Below, in pieces: positions 1 to 8,614 of a DNA stretch of 64,000 bases. The position numbers were made by a program, and so were the translations under genes. The stretch comes from Streptomyces laurentii (lineage in GTDB: Bacteria; Actinomycetota; Actinomycetes; Streptomycetales; Streptomycetaceae): positions 7,877,501-7,941,500 of the forward strand of contig AP017424.1 of NCBI GenBank assembly GCA_002355495.1. The letters run 5' to 3'. Position 1 is the first letter of the stretch; each line of letters opens with the position of its first letter. A model generated the notes under the pieces. It was not told the DNA's origin. It did not search any database and saw nothing but the letters and a program-made list of their open reading frames with translations.

Positions 1-1
1 C

Positions 2-685
2 CTGGCCCTGGCCGGCATCCTGCTGGGCGCCTTCGCCCAGTCGGCCACCGGCATGGGCTTCGCCCTGGTCGCCGCCCCCGTCCTGATGCTCCATCTCGGG
101 CCGCACCAGGGAGTCGCCCTCGTCGTGACCCTCTCGATGCTGTCCTCCGCCATCCCTCTCGTACGGGACGCCCGGCACGCCAAGCCGCGGGCGATCCTCC
201 AGCTGCTCGTGCCCACCGTCGTGTGCACCCCGCTGATCGCCTATCTGCTGCGCGACGCCGATCCGACGTGGCTCGCCGTGGCCGCCGGCACCGGCGTCAT
301 CGCCGCCGTCGCCGCCCTGGCCCGCGGCGCCCGCTGGGCCTGGCTGGCCCGCCCCCAAGGGGCGGCCGTGGCCGGCACCACCAGCGCGCTGCTCAACGTG
401 GTCGGCGGCGTCGGGGGACCGCCCATCGGTCTCTACGCGGCCAACACCGACTGGAGCCCGGCCACCACCCGCGGCACCCTGTACGGCTTCTTCATCGCCC
501 AGAACATCGTCACCGCGCTGTCCGTGGGCGTCCTCATGCCAGGGCTGCCCGAACTGGCCGCCCTCGTGCTGGGCACCGCGGCCGGCATGCTCCTGGCTCC
601 CAAACTCCCGGCGACGTCCGTGCGCACCGCCGTCCTGGGCCTGTCCCTGCTGGGCGGTGTCGGGCTGATCGTGGGCGCCGTTTGA
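2..685 (+). CDS. TSUP (TauE/SafE) family permease, 5' partial
   Basis: The reading frame is open from the left window edge, so the true start lies upstream; an internal ATG at 53 follows the sequence GAFAQSATG, which is the family's conserved first-helix motif and shows the ORF begins earlier. About seven hydrophobic segments follow, including a second Gly-rich motif (NVVGGVGGPPIGLYA) typical of the second half of the internal repeat in this family. TSUP proteins export or import small sulfur or organic anions such as sulfite or sulfoacetate across the cytoplasmic membrane; the substrate here is unknown. The gene ends only 26 bases from a convergent gene. Confidence 0.8.
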   Translation: MALAGILLGAFAQSATGMGFALVAAPVLMLHLGPHQGVALVVTLSMLSSAIPLVRDARHAKPRAILQLLVPTVVCTPLIAYLLRDADPTWLAVAAGTGVIAAVAALARGARWAWLARPQGAAVAGTTSALLNVVGGVGGPPIGLYAANTDWSPATTRGTLYGFFIAQNIVTALSVGVLMPGLPELAALVLGTAAGMLLAPKLPATSVRTAVLGLSLLGGVGLIVGAV

Positions 686-711
686 CGGCCCGGGCGTGCG
701 GTGAGGTGCTG

Positions 712-1269
712 TCACCCGAGGTCGTCGTCGGCATCGGACCAGTCGTCGCACAGGCCGGTCCGGCAGCACACGGGCAGCCAGCCGGCCGCGGCCTCCCGAA
801 GCCGTTCGAGCCGGTCCCGGTCGGTCCCGATCGCCGTAAGGATCTCGAACGCGGAACCGGCCTGGCCGGGATTCCGGTATGTCATCACCTCGCGGTACAG
901 CAGCCAGGTGCCCTCGGCGGCGAGATCCCCGCACAGCGCGGGGAGATCGAGGTCCGGGCGGGCCGCCTCGGGGTGTGTCCCGTCTCCGGCGACCATGCAG
1001 TGCAGGACATCGAGGTACAGGAGGCGCGCGTGCGGCGGCGTCTCGTCCGCGAGCGCGGCCAGCGCGACGGCCGTGACAGCCGGGGCCGGGTCCCACAACC
1101 CCCTGACGGACCAGACGTGTTCCTCGAGGCCGGTCTCGACCGGCCCCTGCGCAGGGCCGCGTTCCGCGAGCCGGAGAAGGTCCCCGGGAAGGTGCTCGGC
1201 CGAATCACCGCACCCGCACGGCATGTTCCGCCAGTCGTGCCGGGCGATCTCCAGGTCGATGAGGTTCAT
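712..1269 (-). CDS. hypothetical protein, Asp/Leu-rich helical
   Basis: About 185 residues beginning MNLIDLEIARHDWRNMPCGC. The protein is acidic and Leu/Ala-rich and reads like a short helical-repeat protein, with two Cys-containing stretches near the N terminus (MPCGCGD) and near the C terminus (LPVCCRTGLCDDW). The acidic tail ends in DDWSDADDDLG. I do not recognise a family. An in-frame start 13 codons upstream (1308) is possible, but the internal ATG was preferred because the residues before it are Arg/Pro-rich and look non-coding. It precedes no obvious operon partner; the next gene on the same strand (1356-1760) is also a small cytosolic protein. Confidence 0.6.
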   Translation of the reverse strand: MNLIDLEIARHDWRNMPCGCGDSAEHLPGDLLRLAERGPAQGPVETGLEEHVWSVRGLWDPAPAVTAVALAALADETPPHARLLYLDVLHCMVAGDGTHPEAARPDLDLPALCGDLAAEGTWLLYREVMTYRNPGQAGSAFEILTAIGTDRDRLERLREAAAGWLPVCCRTGLCDDWSDADDDLG

Positions 1270-1355
1270 GAGCGGAGAGCGTAAGTGCCCCCGGACGGCC
1301 GGCGGCACGCGGGGCGCCGCCGGACGCGGGTCGGCCCGCTGCCGCCCCCGCCGTC

Positions 1356-1760
1356 TCAGGCGGGCTCCGGGAGCGGGCCGAGACGCTCCGTCACGCGTGC
1401 GCGCAGCAGGAGGTACTCCTCCCAGCGGCGGGGCAGCGGGCCGGGCGGGCGGGTGACGACCCGGGCCCCGCTGACGACCTCACCTCGGACGAACTGCTCC
1501 CGCGTCAGGTCGAGTTCGACACCGCTGGGCAGTCGGTTCCACCAGTGATAGCCCTGCGGGTCGCCGTCCTGGTGCACGTCCCCGACGACGAGATCGCCGC
1601 CGAAGAGGTCGTGGACGATCAGCGCGGTGATGTCGCAGTGGCCCCAGGCCGGATTGTCCGGGGTCCACGCGATGTGGGTGATGTCGTCGGGAGAACAGGT
1701 GTCGGCCGCCCAGCAGGCGCGCAGGGCGGTGTCGAGATCGAGCAGATTCCACGGAGGCAT
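1356..1760 (-). CDS. YunG-like small protein
   Basis: 134 residues. The central segments WTPDNPAWGHCDITALIVHD and HHWWNRL-like YHWWNRLPSG match the YunG-type family of small cytosolic proteins, in which a conserved Cys in 'GxC' is followed by an Asp/Leu-rich helix and an HWWN motif. The biochemical role of this family is not known to me. The C terminus contains a basic LLLRARVTERL helix. Length is normal for the family. It lies 96 bases upstream of the hypothetical gene at 712-1269 on the same strand. Confidence 0.55.
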   Translation of the reverse strand: MPPWNLLDLDTALRACWAADTCSPDDITHIAWTPDNPAWGHCDITALIVHDLFGGDLVVGDVHQDGDPQGYHWWNRLPSGVELDLTREQFVRGEVVSGARVVTRPPGPLPRRWEEYLLLRARVTERLGPLPEPA

Positions 1761-1805
1761 GCCGCCACCCTCGCAGCGATCACGTGCCCCGCGCGACCGA
1801 CTTGA

Positions 1806-2342
1806 TCAGACCGACGCCGCGTAGCACCGGACGGGCACCGTCTGTTCCGGGCTCCAGCTCTGTTCGACCGTGGCCAGCAACTTCCAGCCCAGCCGCTCGT
1901 ACAGGGCCGCCGCCGCGGTGTCGGAGGAGACCACGTCGAGCACCGGGTGCAGGTCGTGCTCCCGAGCCGCCGCGACGGCCTGCTCCATCAGCAGCGCGCC
2001 GATGCCGAGCCCGCGCGCGGACGGGGCGACGAACAGCCGGCTGACCACGGCGGTCGCCTCCGGCCCCGTCCCCGTACGGGCGCTCCACAGCCCGGGCGCC
2101 GCGTCCCCCTCGCCGCTGCGGGACAGACCGATGTGGCCGACGATCCGGCCGTCGTGCTCGGCGACCCAGGCGGCCAGGAGCGAGGGTGGCGTGAGCCATG
2201 TGCCGGGGGAGTCCGGCCAGTTCACCGGGTAGCCGTCGCGCTCGTGGACCTCCGCGAGGACACGTACGCAGTCCCCGAGATCGTGCCCGGTGCGTTGGCG
2301 GATGAGGGGGGACGCGCCCGCGTCCGACGTGTGTGCGCTCAT
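1806..2342 (-). CDS. GNAT family N-acetyltransferase
   Basis: About 178 residues starting MSAHTSDAGASPLIRQRTG. The GNAT core is visible: the beta-strand stretch EATAVVSRLFVAPSARG is followed by the acetyl-CoA pyrophosphate loop RGLGIGALLMEQ and by the terminal YERLGWKLLATVE motif. Such enzymes move an acetyl group from acetyl-CoA to an amine; the substrate is not predictable here. The ATG at 2342 was chosen over one six codons upstream because it starts eight bases after the end of the broken heme-binding-like gene on the same strand, suggesting former cotranscription. Confidence 0.8.
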   Translation of the reverse strand: MSAHTSDAGASPLIRQRTGHDLGDCVRVLAEVHERDGYPVNWPDSPGTWLTPPSLLAAWVAEHDGRIVGHIGLSRSGEGDAAPGLWSARTGTGPEATAVVSRLFVAPSARGLGIGALLMEQAVAAAREHDLHPVLDVVSSDTAAAALYERLGWKLLATVEQSWSPEQTVPVRCYAASV

Positions 2343-2349
2343 GGCGCCA

Positions 2350-2803
2350 TCAGAACACAACGCCGCCGGGGCCGGGTTGGTGATTTTCCGGCACGCGAAC
2401 GGGGCCGCCGTCGGCGATGAACAGCAGGGGCTGGTCGAGGGCGGTGGGCAGGCTGTGGAACGGGACCCTCGGGCTTGACCCGCTCCGTCAGCTCGGCGGT
2501 CGGGGCGTCGAGCTGCAGCGCCGTGTACGCCTTGCGGGTGCTGGTCTCGCCGGAGATGAGGACGGCCCGGTCGTCGTTGCGGAAGGCCGGCAGGTGACCG
2601 TCGGCGTCCAGCACGGTGACGCTCACGGGGACCCCGGCGGCCTGGGCGGCACGGCGGGCGGCCGCGCTCAGAAGGTCGGCCTTTGGGCCGGTGAGCGCTG
2701 CTTGCTTGAGCGGGCGCCTTGCGTACTCACGCAATAATTGCATACACGCTATAAAGGTAAGTACGGGCAGACGGCTTCCGTCGGAGGGGTGGGGCGTCGC
2801 CAT
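2350..2803 (-). pseudogene. GlcG/HbpS-like heme-binding protein, frameshifted
   Basis: The N-terminal part (GVPVSVTVLDADGHLPAF, then RKAYTALQLDAPTAEL) matches the GlcG/HbpS (DUF336) heme- or corrinoid-binding fold. Near position 2460 the frame breaks: after VKPEG the family-like continuation FHSLPTALDQPLLF and IADGGPV is found only in another frame, which stops at 2350. The usual C-terminal 'GAIGVSGG' motif is also missing, so the gene is both frameshifted and short. The true start is uncertain (ATG at 2803 or 2743). A sequencing error could explain the frame break but not the lost C terminus. Confidence 0.55.
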
Positions 2804-2877
2804 GGCGGACCGGGGACGGCTCGCCTCGCGTCGGCCCCACGCGGGCGGTCCTCGGCGGGTGAAAACCGGCCACGGTA

Positions 2878-2893
2878 TATCCAGCGCAGATCG
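2878..2893 (+). promoter_or_regulatory. shared promoter motif upstream of TOMM-like gene
   Basis: The sequence TATCCAGCGCAGATCG lies 90 bases upstream of the start at 2983. A copy with one difference lies at 20869-20884 upstream of the small peptide gene at 20943. Around the first copy, ATATCC (2877) and ATATCT (2899) recur 22 bases apart, a spacing seen in SARP direct-repeat boxes. Role as an activator site is inference. Confidence 0.35.
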
Positions 2894-2982
2894 TTTACAT
2901 ATCTCCGTCCTCTTTCATTGGGGCCGGGGGGCGCGGAGCCCCTCGACACGACCGCCAGTGATCCAGGGACAGGAGCCGACGC

Positions 2983-4797
2983 ATGTGTCCGCGATGGAGT
3001 GACGACGACCGGCCTCGTGACGAGGTCGCGCCGCAGGGGAGCGCGGACGGCGACGCCTATGTCCACCCGCCGACTCGGGGGGCTGGGCCCGGACGGGCGC
3101 CGGACGGGCGGCTGCTGCTGGCCGGTGAGGACCACGAGCTCCGGGCGCTCACGGCGGCGGCGGAGCGGGCCGGGTGCCGTGACGTCCGGGTCCGCCGGAC
3201 GGGTGAGGGTGATACCGAGGCGTTCGGCGGCCTCACGGCGTGGGCGGAGAGGGAGACCCTCACGGCCGACGACACCGTGCTGCACGTCGCGCGGTCGACG
3301 GCCGAGCTGGCGGCCACGGCCGACCGGTGCGCCGGCGCCGGGGCCTGGCTGGGGCAGATGCTGGTCCACCCGGACGAAATGTGGACCGGCCCGCTCGGTC
3401 CCGCGGACCGCACCGCCGCGGCCTCCGCCTGGCGGCGACTGCGCGGATTCCCGCCGCAGGTTCCGCCGGCCGGGCCGGTGGGTGGTGGGGCGGACGGCCC
3501 CGCCGGCACCGTGTTCGCCGCCGGGCGGGCGGAATGGATCACCAACCGGCTCCTCGGCGCCTGGCTGAGCCAGGGCCAGGAGGGCACGGCGGGCACCGTG
3601 GAGGGGACCGGAGGCACCGGAAACGTCGGAGCCGCGGGAGCGGCGGAAGCCGGGGCCGCGGGTGCGGCACGGGCCGGCGACGCCGAGGGCGGCCCCGGGC
3701 CCGCCGAAGAGCCGTACCTCGTGTGTACCGACGTGCGGACGTCTTCCAGCAGCCGGCACCCCGTCGTGCCCCTGCCCCGGCCCGGTCGCTCGGCCACCCG
3801 GGCGGGTACGGAGACGGGGGCGCGGGTCGCGTTCCTCGGGCGGATCGGGGGTGCGGCCGTCGAGGCCGCACGGCTGCTGGAGCGGATCGACGCCGTGGCG
3901 GACGCCCGGACCGGGCTCATCGGGCCGGTTCCGGAGGCCAGGCCCGGGCCGGCCGGTCTGTGGGAGTGCGCGGTCGCGGTGCCCGACCCGTTCGGGCCGC
4001 GCCCCGCGGAGGCGCCCGGTGTCACCGTGTGGGGTCACGGCCCGGACGCCCCGAGCGCCCGCCTCGCGGCCCTGCTCGACGCGCTCGCCGCGTACGGGAC
4101 CCTCGCCGCCGCCCCGGACGCCCGGAGCGGTCGCGAGGTCTGGGGCCTGGACCTCGTCACCGACCGGCTGCGCCGGATCCCCGCGGCCGAGGCCTACCCG
4201 GCCCCGACCCCGCCTCCGGCGCCGGGCACGCCGTACCGGCTGCCGACGGGCGTGGAAGCCGGGCTCACCTGGGCGGACGCGGTGGAGGCCGCGCTGACCG
4301 GGCACTGCGAGGCGCTGGTGACCCACCGGCTCGCCGGGCCCGGCGTCCGCGTCCCCCGGCTCGCGCTCCCGGACCACGGAGGCTCCGCCGCCCTGCGCGC
4401 GCTGCGTGCGGCGGGTGAACCCGTCGCCCACGACCTGTCCGCGCTGATCTCCGTACCGGCCTGCGCGATCCGGCTCGGGGACGCCACCGTCGTCGCCGTC
4501 GCCGCCACGCGGAGCGAGGCCCTTGAGGCCGCCGCGGTACGCGCCCTGCTCGCCCGGGAAAAGGGGGTACGGCTCACCGGCGCCGGCCCCGTCGTGCCGA
4601 CCGTTCCCTCCGTCACGCCGGACCGGGAGGCGGCCGGCCCGCCGCTTTCGGTGGAGGGCGGGACGTCCGGGCGGACGGGGCTCGTCGAGGCCCTCCGGGC
4701 CCGGGGGCGCACCCCCGTCGCGGTGCTGCTCGACCACGATCCGCAGGCCGTGAGCCTCCTGCCGTACCTCGTCCATGTGGCACTGCTGGACGGCTGA
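2983..4797 (+). CDS. TOMM leader-binding / YcaO-like protein
   Basis: 604 residues. The N-terminal third resembles the degenerate E1-like half of TOMM precursor leader-binding proteins (segment GAWLGQMLVHPDEMWTGPLG and a WRRL element, without the catalytic Cys). A low-complexity Gly/Ala linker (about residues 203-235) follows. The C-terminal half is YcaO-like (REVWGLDLVTDRL, then LPTGVEAGLTWADAVEAAL), but I do not see a convincing ATP-binding Glu set. Such proteins bind precursor peptides for azoline formation. No separate active YcaO, dehydrogenase or Cys/Ser-rich precursor gene is visible nearby, so it is an orphan. A ribosome site (caggag) precedes the ATG, and the upstream motif at 2878 is shared with the small peptide gene at 20943. 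A long ORF on the other strand is a shadow. Confidence 0.5.
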   Translation: MCPRWSDDDRPRDEVAPQGSADGDAYVHPPTRGAGPGRAPDGRLLLAGEDHELRALTAAAERAGCRDVRVRRTGEGDTEAFGGLTAWAERETLTADDTVLHVARSTAELAATADRCAGAGAWLGQMLVHPDEMWTGPLGPADRTAAASAWRRLRGFPPQVPPAGPVGGGADGPAGTVFAAGRAEWITNRLLGAWLSQGQEGTAGTVEGTGGTGNVGAAGAAEAGAAGAARAGDAEGGPGPAEEPYLVCTDVRTSSSSRHPVVPLPRPGRSATRAGTETGARVAFLGRIGGAAVEAARLLERIDAVADARTGLIGPVPEARPGPAGLWECAVAVPDPFGPRPAEAPGVTVWGHGPDAPSARLAALLDALAAYGTLAAAPDARSGREVWGLDLVTDRLRRIPAAEAYPAPTPPPAPGTPYRLPTGVEAGLTWADAVEAALTGHCEALVTHRLAGPGVRVPRLALPDHGGSAALRALRAAGEPVAHDLSALISVPACAIRLGDATVVAVAATRSEALEAAAVRALLAREKGVRLTGAGPVVPTVPSVTPDREAAGPPLSVEGGTSGRTGLVEALRARGRTPVAVLLDHDPQAVSLLPYLVHVALLDG

Positions 4798-5039
4798 CGC
4801 CTCGCCCTCGTGCCCGGACGCGCCCGACCGCGCCGAGGTGGGGCGTTGTCGGGTGTGAGGAGGTGGCGTACAGGAATTCTTGCCGGGCTTCGCCTCCGTT
4901 GCACGAGCTTCGAGCCGGCGGGGGACGGCGCCGTCGGCTCACATCCGCGACTGGGTAATCGGCACGCAGTCCGGCATCCGTCTTCTCGAACGCCGATCAA
5001 CGCCTCGGCGAAGGCTCAAGCCTCTGGCCCCGCACACAG

Positions 5040-5061
5040 TTCTCTGACTAAAGTCAGAGAA
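5040..5061. promoter_or_regulatory. MarR operator palindrome on the start codon
   Basis: Perfect 10-bp arms (TTCTCTGACT and AGTCAGAGAA) separated by AA. The last base of the right arm is the A of the ATG at 5061. No separate Shine-Dalgarno fits between the repeat and the ATG, so the transcript may be leaderless and the palindrome is the likely autoregulatory site of the MarR protein. Confidence 0.65.
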
Positions 5062-5960
5062 TGGACACGGTGCAGATCGACCAGGTGCGGCAGTTCAACC
5101 GGACCGTCACCGAACGTGTGGGCGTGCTCCACGACCACTACCTGGGCCGCGACCGGCCCCTCGGCGAAGCCCGGCTGCTCTGGGAGATCGGTGAGGAGGG
5201 CCAGGACGTGCGGCAACTGCGCGAGCGCCTCGCGCTCGACTCCGGGTACGTCAGCCGGCTGCTGCGCTCCCTGGAAGCCGACGGCCTGGTGACGGTGGAG
5301 CCGCAGCCCCGGGACAAGCGGGTGCGCACCATCCGGCTCACCGATGCGGGCCGCGCTGAGCGCGCGGTGCTCGATGGCCGCAGCGACGAGCTGGCCGGCT
5401 CTCTCCTGGAGCCGCTCAACAGGGCCCAGCGCGCCCGGCTGGCCGCCGCCATGGCCGAGGTCGAACGGCTGCTGACCGCTGCGACGGTCACGCTGGACAC
5501 GGTTGACCCAGACCATCCCGACGCCCAGCACTGCCTGCGGTCCTACTTCGCCGAGATTCAGGAACGCTTTGAGACAGGCTTCGACCCCGCGCGGAGCCTG
5601 CTGCCCGACGCGGGCGAACTCCGGCCCCCGCGCGGCCTGTTCCTGGTTGCCCGACTGCACGGAGAGCCCGTCGGCTGCGCCGGCCTGAAGCTGCCCCCCG
5701 GCGCCCCGGCCGAGATCAAACGCATGTGGGTCGCGCCCCGCGCCCGGGGCCTCGGTCTCGGCCGCCGGTTCCTGGCCGAGCTGGAGACTCAAGCCGCCCA
5801 GCAAGGCCGCGACGTACTCCGTCTGGACACCAACAAGACGCTCACCGCGGCGATTGGTCTCTATCACTCCAGCGGCTTCCAGGAGGTCGCCGCCTTCAAC
5901 GACGAGCCGTATGCCCACCACTGGTTCGAAAAGCGGATCAGCACGACACCGTTCGGATGA
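5061..5960 (+). CDS. MarR transcriptional regulator - GNAT fusion
   Basis: 299 residues. Residues about 30-110 are a MarR winged helix: the recognition helix region reads DSGYVSRLLRSLEADGLV and the wing RDKRVRTIRLTDAG. Residues about 150-295 are a GNAT acetyltransferase with KRMWVAPRARGLGLGRRFL as the acetyl-CoA loop and LYHSSGFQEV near the end. This two-domain architecture is widespread in Streptomyces; it couples DNA binding to an acetyltransferase of unknown substrate. The start is fixed by the palindrome at 5040-5061. The downstream region is transposon debris. Confidence 0.85.
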   Translation: MDTVQIDQVRQFNRTVTERVGVLHDHYLGRDRPLGEARLLWEIGEEGQDVRQLRERLALDSGYVSRLLRSLEADGLVTVEPQPRDKRVRTIRLTDAGRAERAVLDGRSDELAGSLLEPLNRAQRARLAAAMAEVERLLTAATVTLDTVDPDHPDAQHCLRSYFAEIQERFETGFDPARSLLPDAGELRPPRGLFLVARLHGEPVGCAGLKLPPGAPAEIKRMWVAPRARGLGLGRRFLAELETQAAQQGRDVLRLDTNKTLTAAIGLYHSSGFQEVAAFNDEPYAHHWFEKRISTTPFG

Positions 5961-5997
5961 GTGCCCAGGTGGACTGGCGGCTTGTCGGGCGGCTCTG

Positions 5998-6224
5998 GCC
6001 GGGTATTCCGTCCGTGAACGGATCGGTGAGTCGGGCGCGAAGTTCGTCTTTGGTTTCGCGCGGGTGTCGTGCCAACGGGCCAGGACGGCGATGGCGTCGT
6101 TCTGCTCATCGCGGATGCGGTGGTCAGCGCCGTTGAGCGTGAAGTAGCGCAGGGCTGTGAAGCCGGCCTCGATCCAGTTCAGTCAGGAGCCGTAGGCCGG
6201 CAGGAAGACCGGCTCGACGTCGTC
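5998..6224 (-). pseudogene. IS630-family transposase remnant
   Basis: Read leftward, the frame gives DDVEPVFLPAYGS, then a stop codon (TGA at 6185-6183) where intact relatives have Trp, then LNWIEAGFTALRYFTLNG and KTNFAPDSPIRS. This matches the conserved C-terminal end of IS630-type transposases (normally 'SWLNWIEAEF', then 'PKTNFA..SPIR'). Only the 3' end survives, with no terminal repeats found, so it is an inactive relic. Confidence 0.65.
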
Positions 6225-6261
6225 CGGCCGCCCGAGGCAACACCTGCCGCGCGATCGACGA

Positions 6262-6822
6262 ACAACAGGACGGCCGTCGTGTGGTCGTCAAACAGGCGCG
6301 CGCCGGTCGCCGAGGCCGTCGGCCACAACGACAGTCGCCTGCGGTTGCGCAACGAGCGTCGTGTCCTGAGAGTTCTCGATGGAGTCGCCGGTGTACCGCA
6401 GTTCATCGACCACTTCCAGTACGGTGACGACGAGTTCCTCATCACCAGCGACTGCGGCCCCCTCACCCTCGCCGAAGACGTACGGCGCAACGGCCCGTAC
6501 GTGCCAGGCACACAAGGGCGCAGCCTTGATCGGCTGGCGACAGGACTGGCTCGTATCCTCATCGCGGTGCACGAACGCGGTGTCGTCATGCGGGATCTCT
6601 CCTCCACCAACGTTCTGGTCGGCGACGGCGCCAGCATCATCGATTTCGGTCTTGCCTCCCACGAAGGACTGCACCTGCCCGGATGGACGCCGGGTTACGC
6701 GCCCGCGCGGCAGGTGCGTGACGAGCTGCCGCGCGATACCGACGACCTTTTCGCCCTCGGTCTGACCTTGCTGTTCGCGGCGAGCCGTCTGCAGCCGGTC
6801 AGCGTGGGCGGTGAAGGTGTAG
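6262..6822 (+). pseudogene. LanKC-type (class III/IV lanthipeptide synthetase) kinase remnant
   Basis: The stretch encodes a protein-kinase core of the lanthionine-synthetase kinase type: VVVKQAR (ATP-binding Lys), NERRVLRVLDGVAGVPQFID, the catalytic loop HERGVVMRDLSSTNVLVGD, and the metal loop IIDFGLA, then GYAPARQ and DDLFALGLTLLFAA. A frame break lies near 6295-6305 between the Lys motif and the rest. The lyase domain upstream and the LanC-like cyclase downstream are absent, and upstream DNA is IS630 debris. A large ORF runs through it, but the residues past about 6822 are Arg/Pro-rich and non-family. It looks like the surviving middle of a once complete synthetase. Confidence 0.55.
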
Positions 6823-7495
6823 TGCTTCGACCGTACGGGCCGAGGGCGGCAGCGCCGCGCCCGTGCCGTCCTGACGCCGATGTTCCTCGGCCCCCGGGGC
6901 CAGTGCCGAGCGTGGGGTCCACACGGGCCTGTCGGCCCTCCCCGCAGAGATCCGGGAGCCGGGTCAGTCCCGCGCCTCGGGACCTGCGGGACCGGCAGGG
7001 TCGGACGGCACCGCCTGACCGGGCGGGGCGATCGGCCCGTCCGGGATACTCACCGCTGGTCCTGGCCTATCTGGTGGTGACCCGGGTGACCCTGGTGCCG
7101 GTCGACCGGGCCCCGCACACGCCGGCCGCCCCGTCCGGCTGGCCGGCGGTGGCCGACGCGGTGACGACGATCGTGATCCTCGGTGGACTCCAGGCCCTCT
7201 GGGGCGCGGCCTGGTGGCGCCGGCACGCCCACGCGTCCGCGCGATTCCGAGTGCCGCATCGGCTCGCCTGGTCCGTCTGGCCCGTCCGGCAGGTTCGTCG
7301 GGGAACAGCGCGCGGTACCCGTGACCCCGGCCACCCCGCATTTATCCGTCATGCCGGATGTGCGGAGCCTCGCCAAGGAGAAGAACCCCCGGGCTCCGCG
7401 AACCACCCGCGCGCGGGGACCGTCCTACGACCGGACGCCTTCAAGAAGCGAACGCCGAACTCGGCGACCATGACCGCGCTTCCAGGGGCATAACG
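6823..7495. other. no confident gene; possible membrane-protein relic
   Basis: No complete gene is supported. On the plus strand about 7050-7220, two hydrophobic stretches (LVLAYLVVTRVTLV and AVTTIVILGGLQALWGAAWW) read like a decayed membrane protein, without recognisable start or end. Confidence 0.3.
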
Positions 7496-7507
7496 GGAAA
7501 GGACCCC

Positions 7508-7876
7508 ATGAAACTGACACTCAAGGCCACGGCGGTAGCGGCAACCATTGCCTCCACTGTCGTACTGGCAGCTCCGGGAACCGCGTCGGCCGACCCCAAG
7601 GACGGCTATATCGCGGGGAAGATCTACCTCTTCGACGGCCACAACAACACCGGGGACGTGCTGCAGCTCGAACCGGCGGACATCCTCAACATCGGCTGGG
7701 CGTGGAACGACCGGGCCAGCTCGGTGTGGAACCTCAGTAACGATCAGGTCTGCATCTGGACCGACATCAACCACCACGGCTATTACTTCAGCATCCCGGC
7801 GGGCGCGAAGCAGGAACTGCTGTTCCTCTACGACAACGCGGTGTCCTCCATCTCGGTCAGCGGCTGCGGAGGCTGA
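7508..7876 (+). CDS. secreted beta/gamma-crystallin-like / peptidase inhibitor I36-type protein
   Basis: 122 residues. The signal peptide is clear: MKLTLKATAVAATI, a hydrophobic core and an Ala-X-Ala cleavage site (TASA, then DPKD). The mature part of about 90 residues has the crystallin-like pattern IYLFDGHNNTGDVLQL, followed by WNLSNDQVCIW and HHGYYFSIPAGA, ending with a Cys pair consistent with one disulfide. Small Streptomyces proteins of this type are exported and some inhibit metalloproteases; the exact role is unknown. The ribosome site gggaaagga lies at a good distance from the ATG. An intrinsic terminator follows at 7894. Confidence 0.75.
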   Translation: MKLTLKATAVAATIASTVVLAAPGTASADPKDGYIAGKIYLFDGHNNTGDVLQLEPADILNIGWAWNDRASSVWNLSNDQVCIWTDINHHGYYFSIPAGAKQELLFLYDNAVSSISVSGCGG

Positions 7877-7893
7877 GCCGTCCGATCGACCGA

Positions 7894-7930
7894 TCCCGCC
7901 GTCCACCCGCGCTTGGAGGGGACGGCGGGA
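7894..7930 (+). terminator. stem-loop terminator after crystallin-like gene
   Basis: Perfect 11-bp arms TCCCGCCGTCC / GGACGGCGGGA around a 15-base loop, 18 bases after the stop codon. There is no U-tract, as is usual in Streptomyces. Confidence 0.6.
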
Positions 7931-8071
7931 TACGGCCGCCGGCGGAGCCGCAGGCGGCGCTCGTCAGTAACCCGAGGCCGTTTCTCGCCTGAGGTATCGG
8001 GTGCCCTCGCCCAGCGGGCAGTCACCTGCGATGCCCGGCAGACGAGATCCGTCTCCCCCTCAGAGGGCCGC

Positions 8072-8422
8072 ATGACGTCGAGCGCCACCGGCGAGCCCGT
8101 CGTCACGCAGGAGGGCACCGAGGCCCGTATCGGCATCGATCTCCGTCCGGGCAGCCTCATCCTCACCCAGACCGGCGAGGACTTCGCGGCGCACCATGCC
8201 TGGGTGTACTTCTCCTCGGTGTCCGCTGGCCCCTGGTTCGCGTCGGAGGTCGGGTTCTCCGCGAAGGGGCCGGACGACGGGGCGGTGGGGCTGACCGTGG
8301 ATCTCCTCAGCAAGGACTTCGATGGTCCCCGAACGAGGAACACGAGCGGGGCGCCGAACTCACTCGTGCCGCTCTGCTCCACTCCGCTCCACGCCCGGAT
8401 GGCCCCGCCGCGCACGCGCTGA
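8072..8422 (+). CDS. hypothetical protein, uncertain
   Basis: 116 residues from an ATG at 8072. The first ~75 residues (IGIDLRPGSLILTQTGEDFA and VYFSSVSAGPWFASEVGFSA) have a plausible protein composition, but the last 30 are Arg/Pro-rich and look like run-on past a lost stop, so this may be a truncated gene. No clear ribosome site. I do not recognise a family, and a reverse-strand ORF over the same bases is no better supported. Confidence 0.25.
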   Translation: MTSSATGEPVVTQEGTEARIGIDLRPGSLILTQTGEDFAAHHAWVYFSSVSAGPWFASEVGFSAKGPDDGAVGLTVDLLSKDFDGPRTRNTSGAPNSLVPLCSTPLHARMAPPRTR

Positions 8423-8614
8423 GACAGACGCTTCTGACCGGATACGGCCAGGCACCGTCCCAGCGGCGTTCCGGTCGGCCCCAGGGCTATGCGGAGGTCG
8501 GCGCCATACGGCGCCCACGAGCGTTTCCCCGGGCATAGGGCGGGGGTCGGGGGCGGAACCGGTCGCTGACGTGCGGATCATCGACCGGCATGCCGTAGAC
8601 TGGGGGAACACCGA

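Noticed and set aside
2749..4776. 675-codon minus-strand frame opposite the TOMM-like gene
   Set aside because: Arg/Pro/Gly-rich composition with no motif; the plus-strand frame has family-like sequence and a ribosome site.
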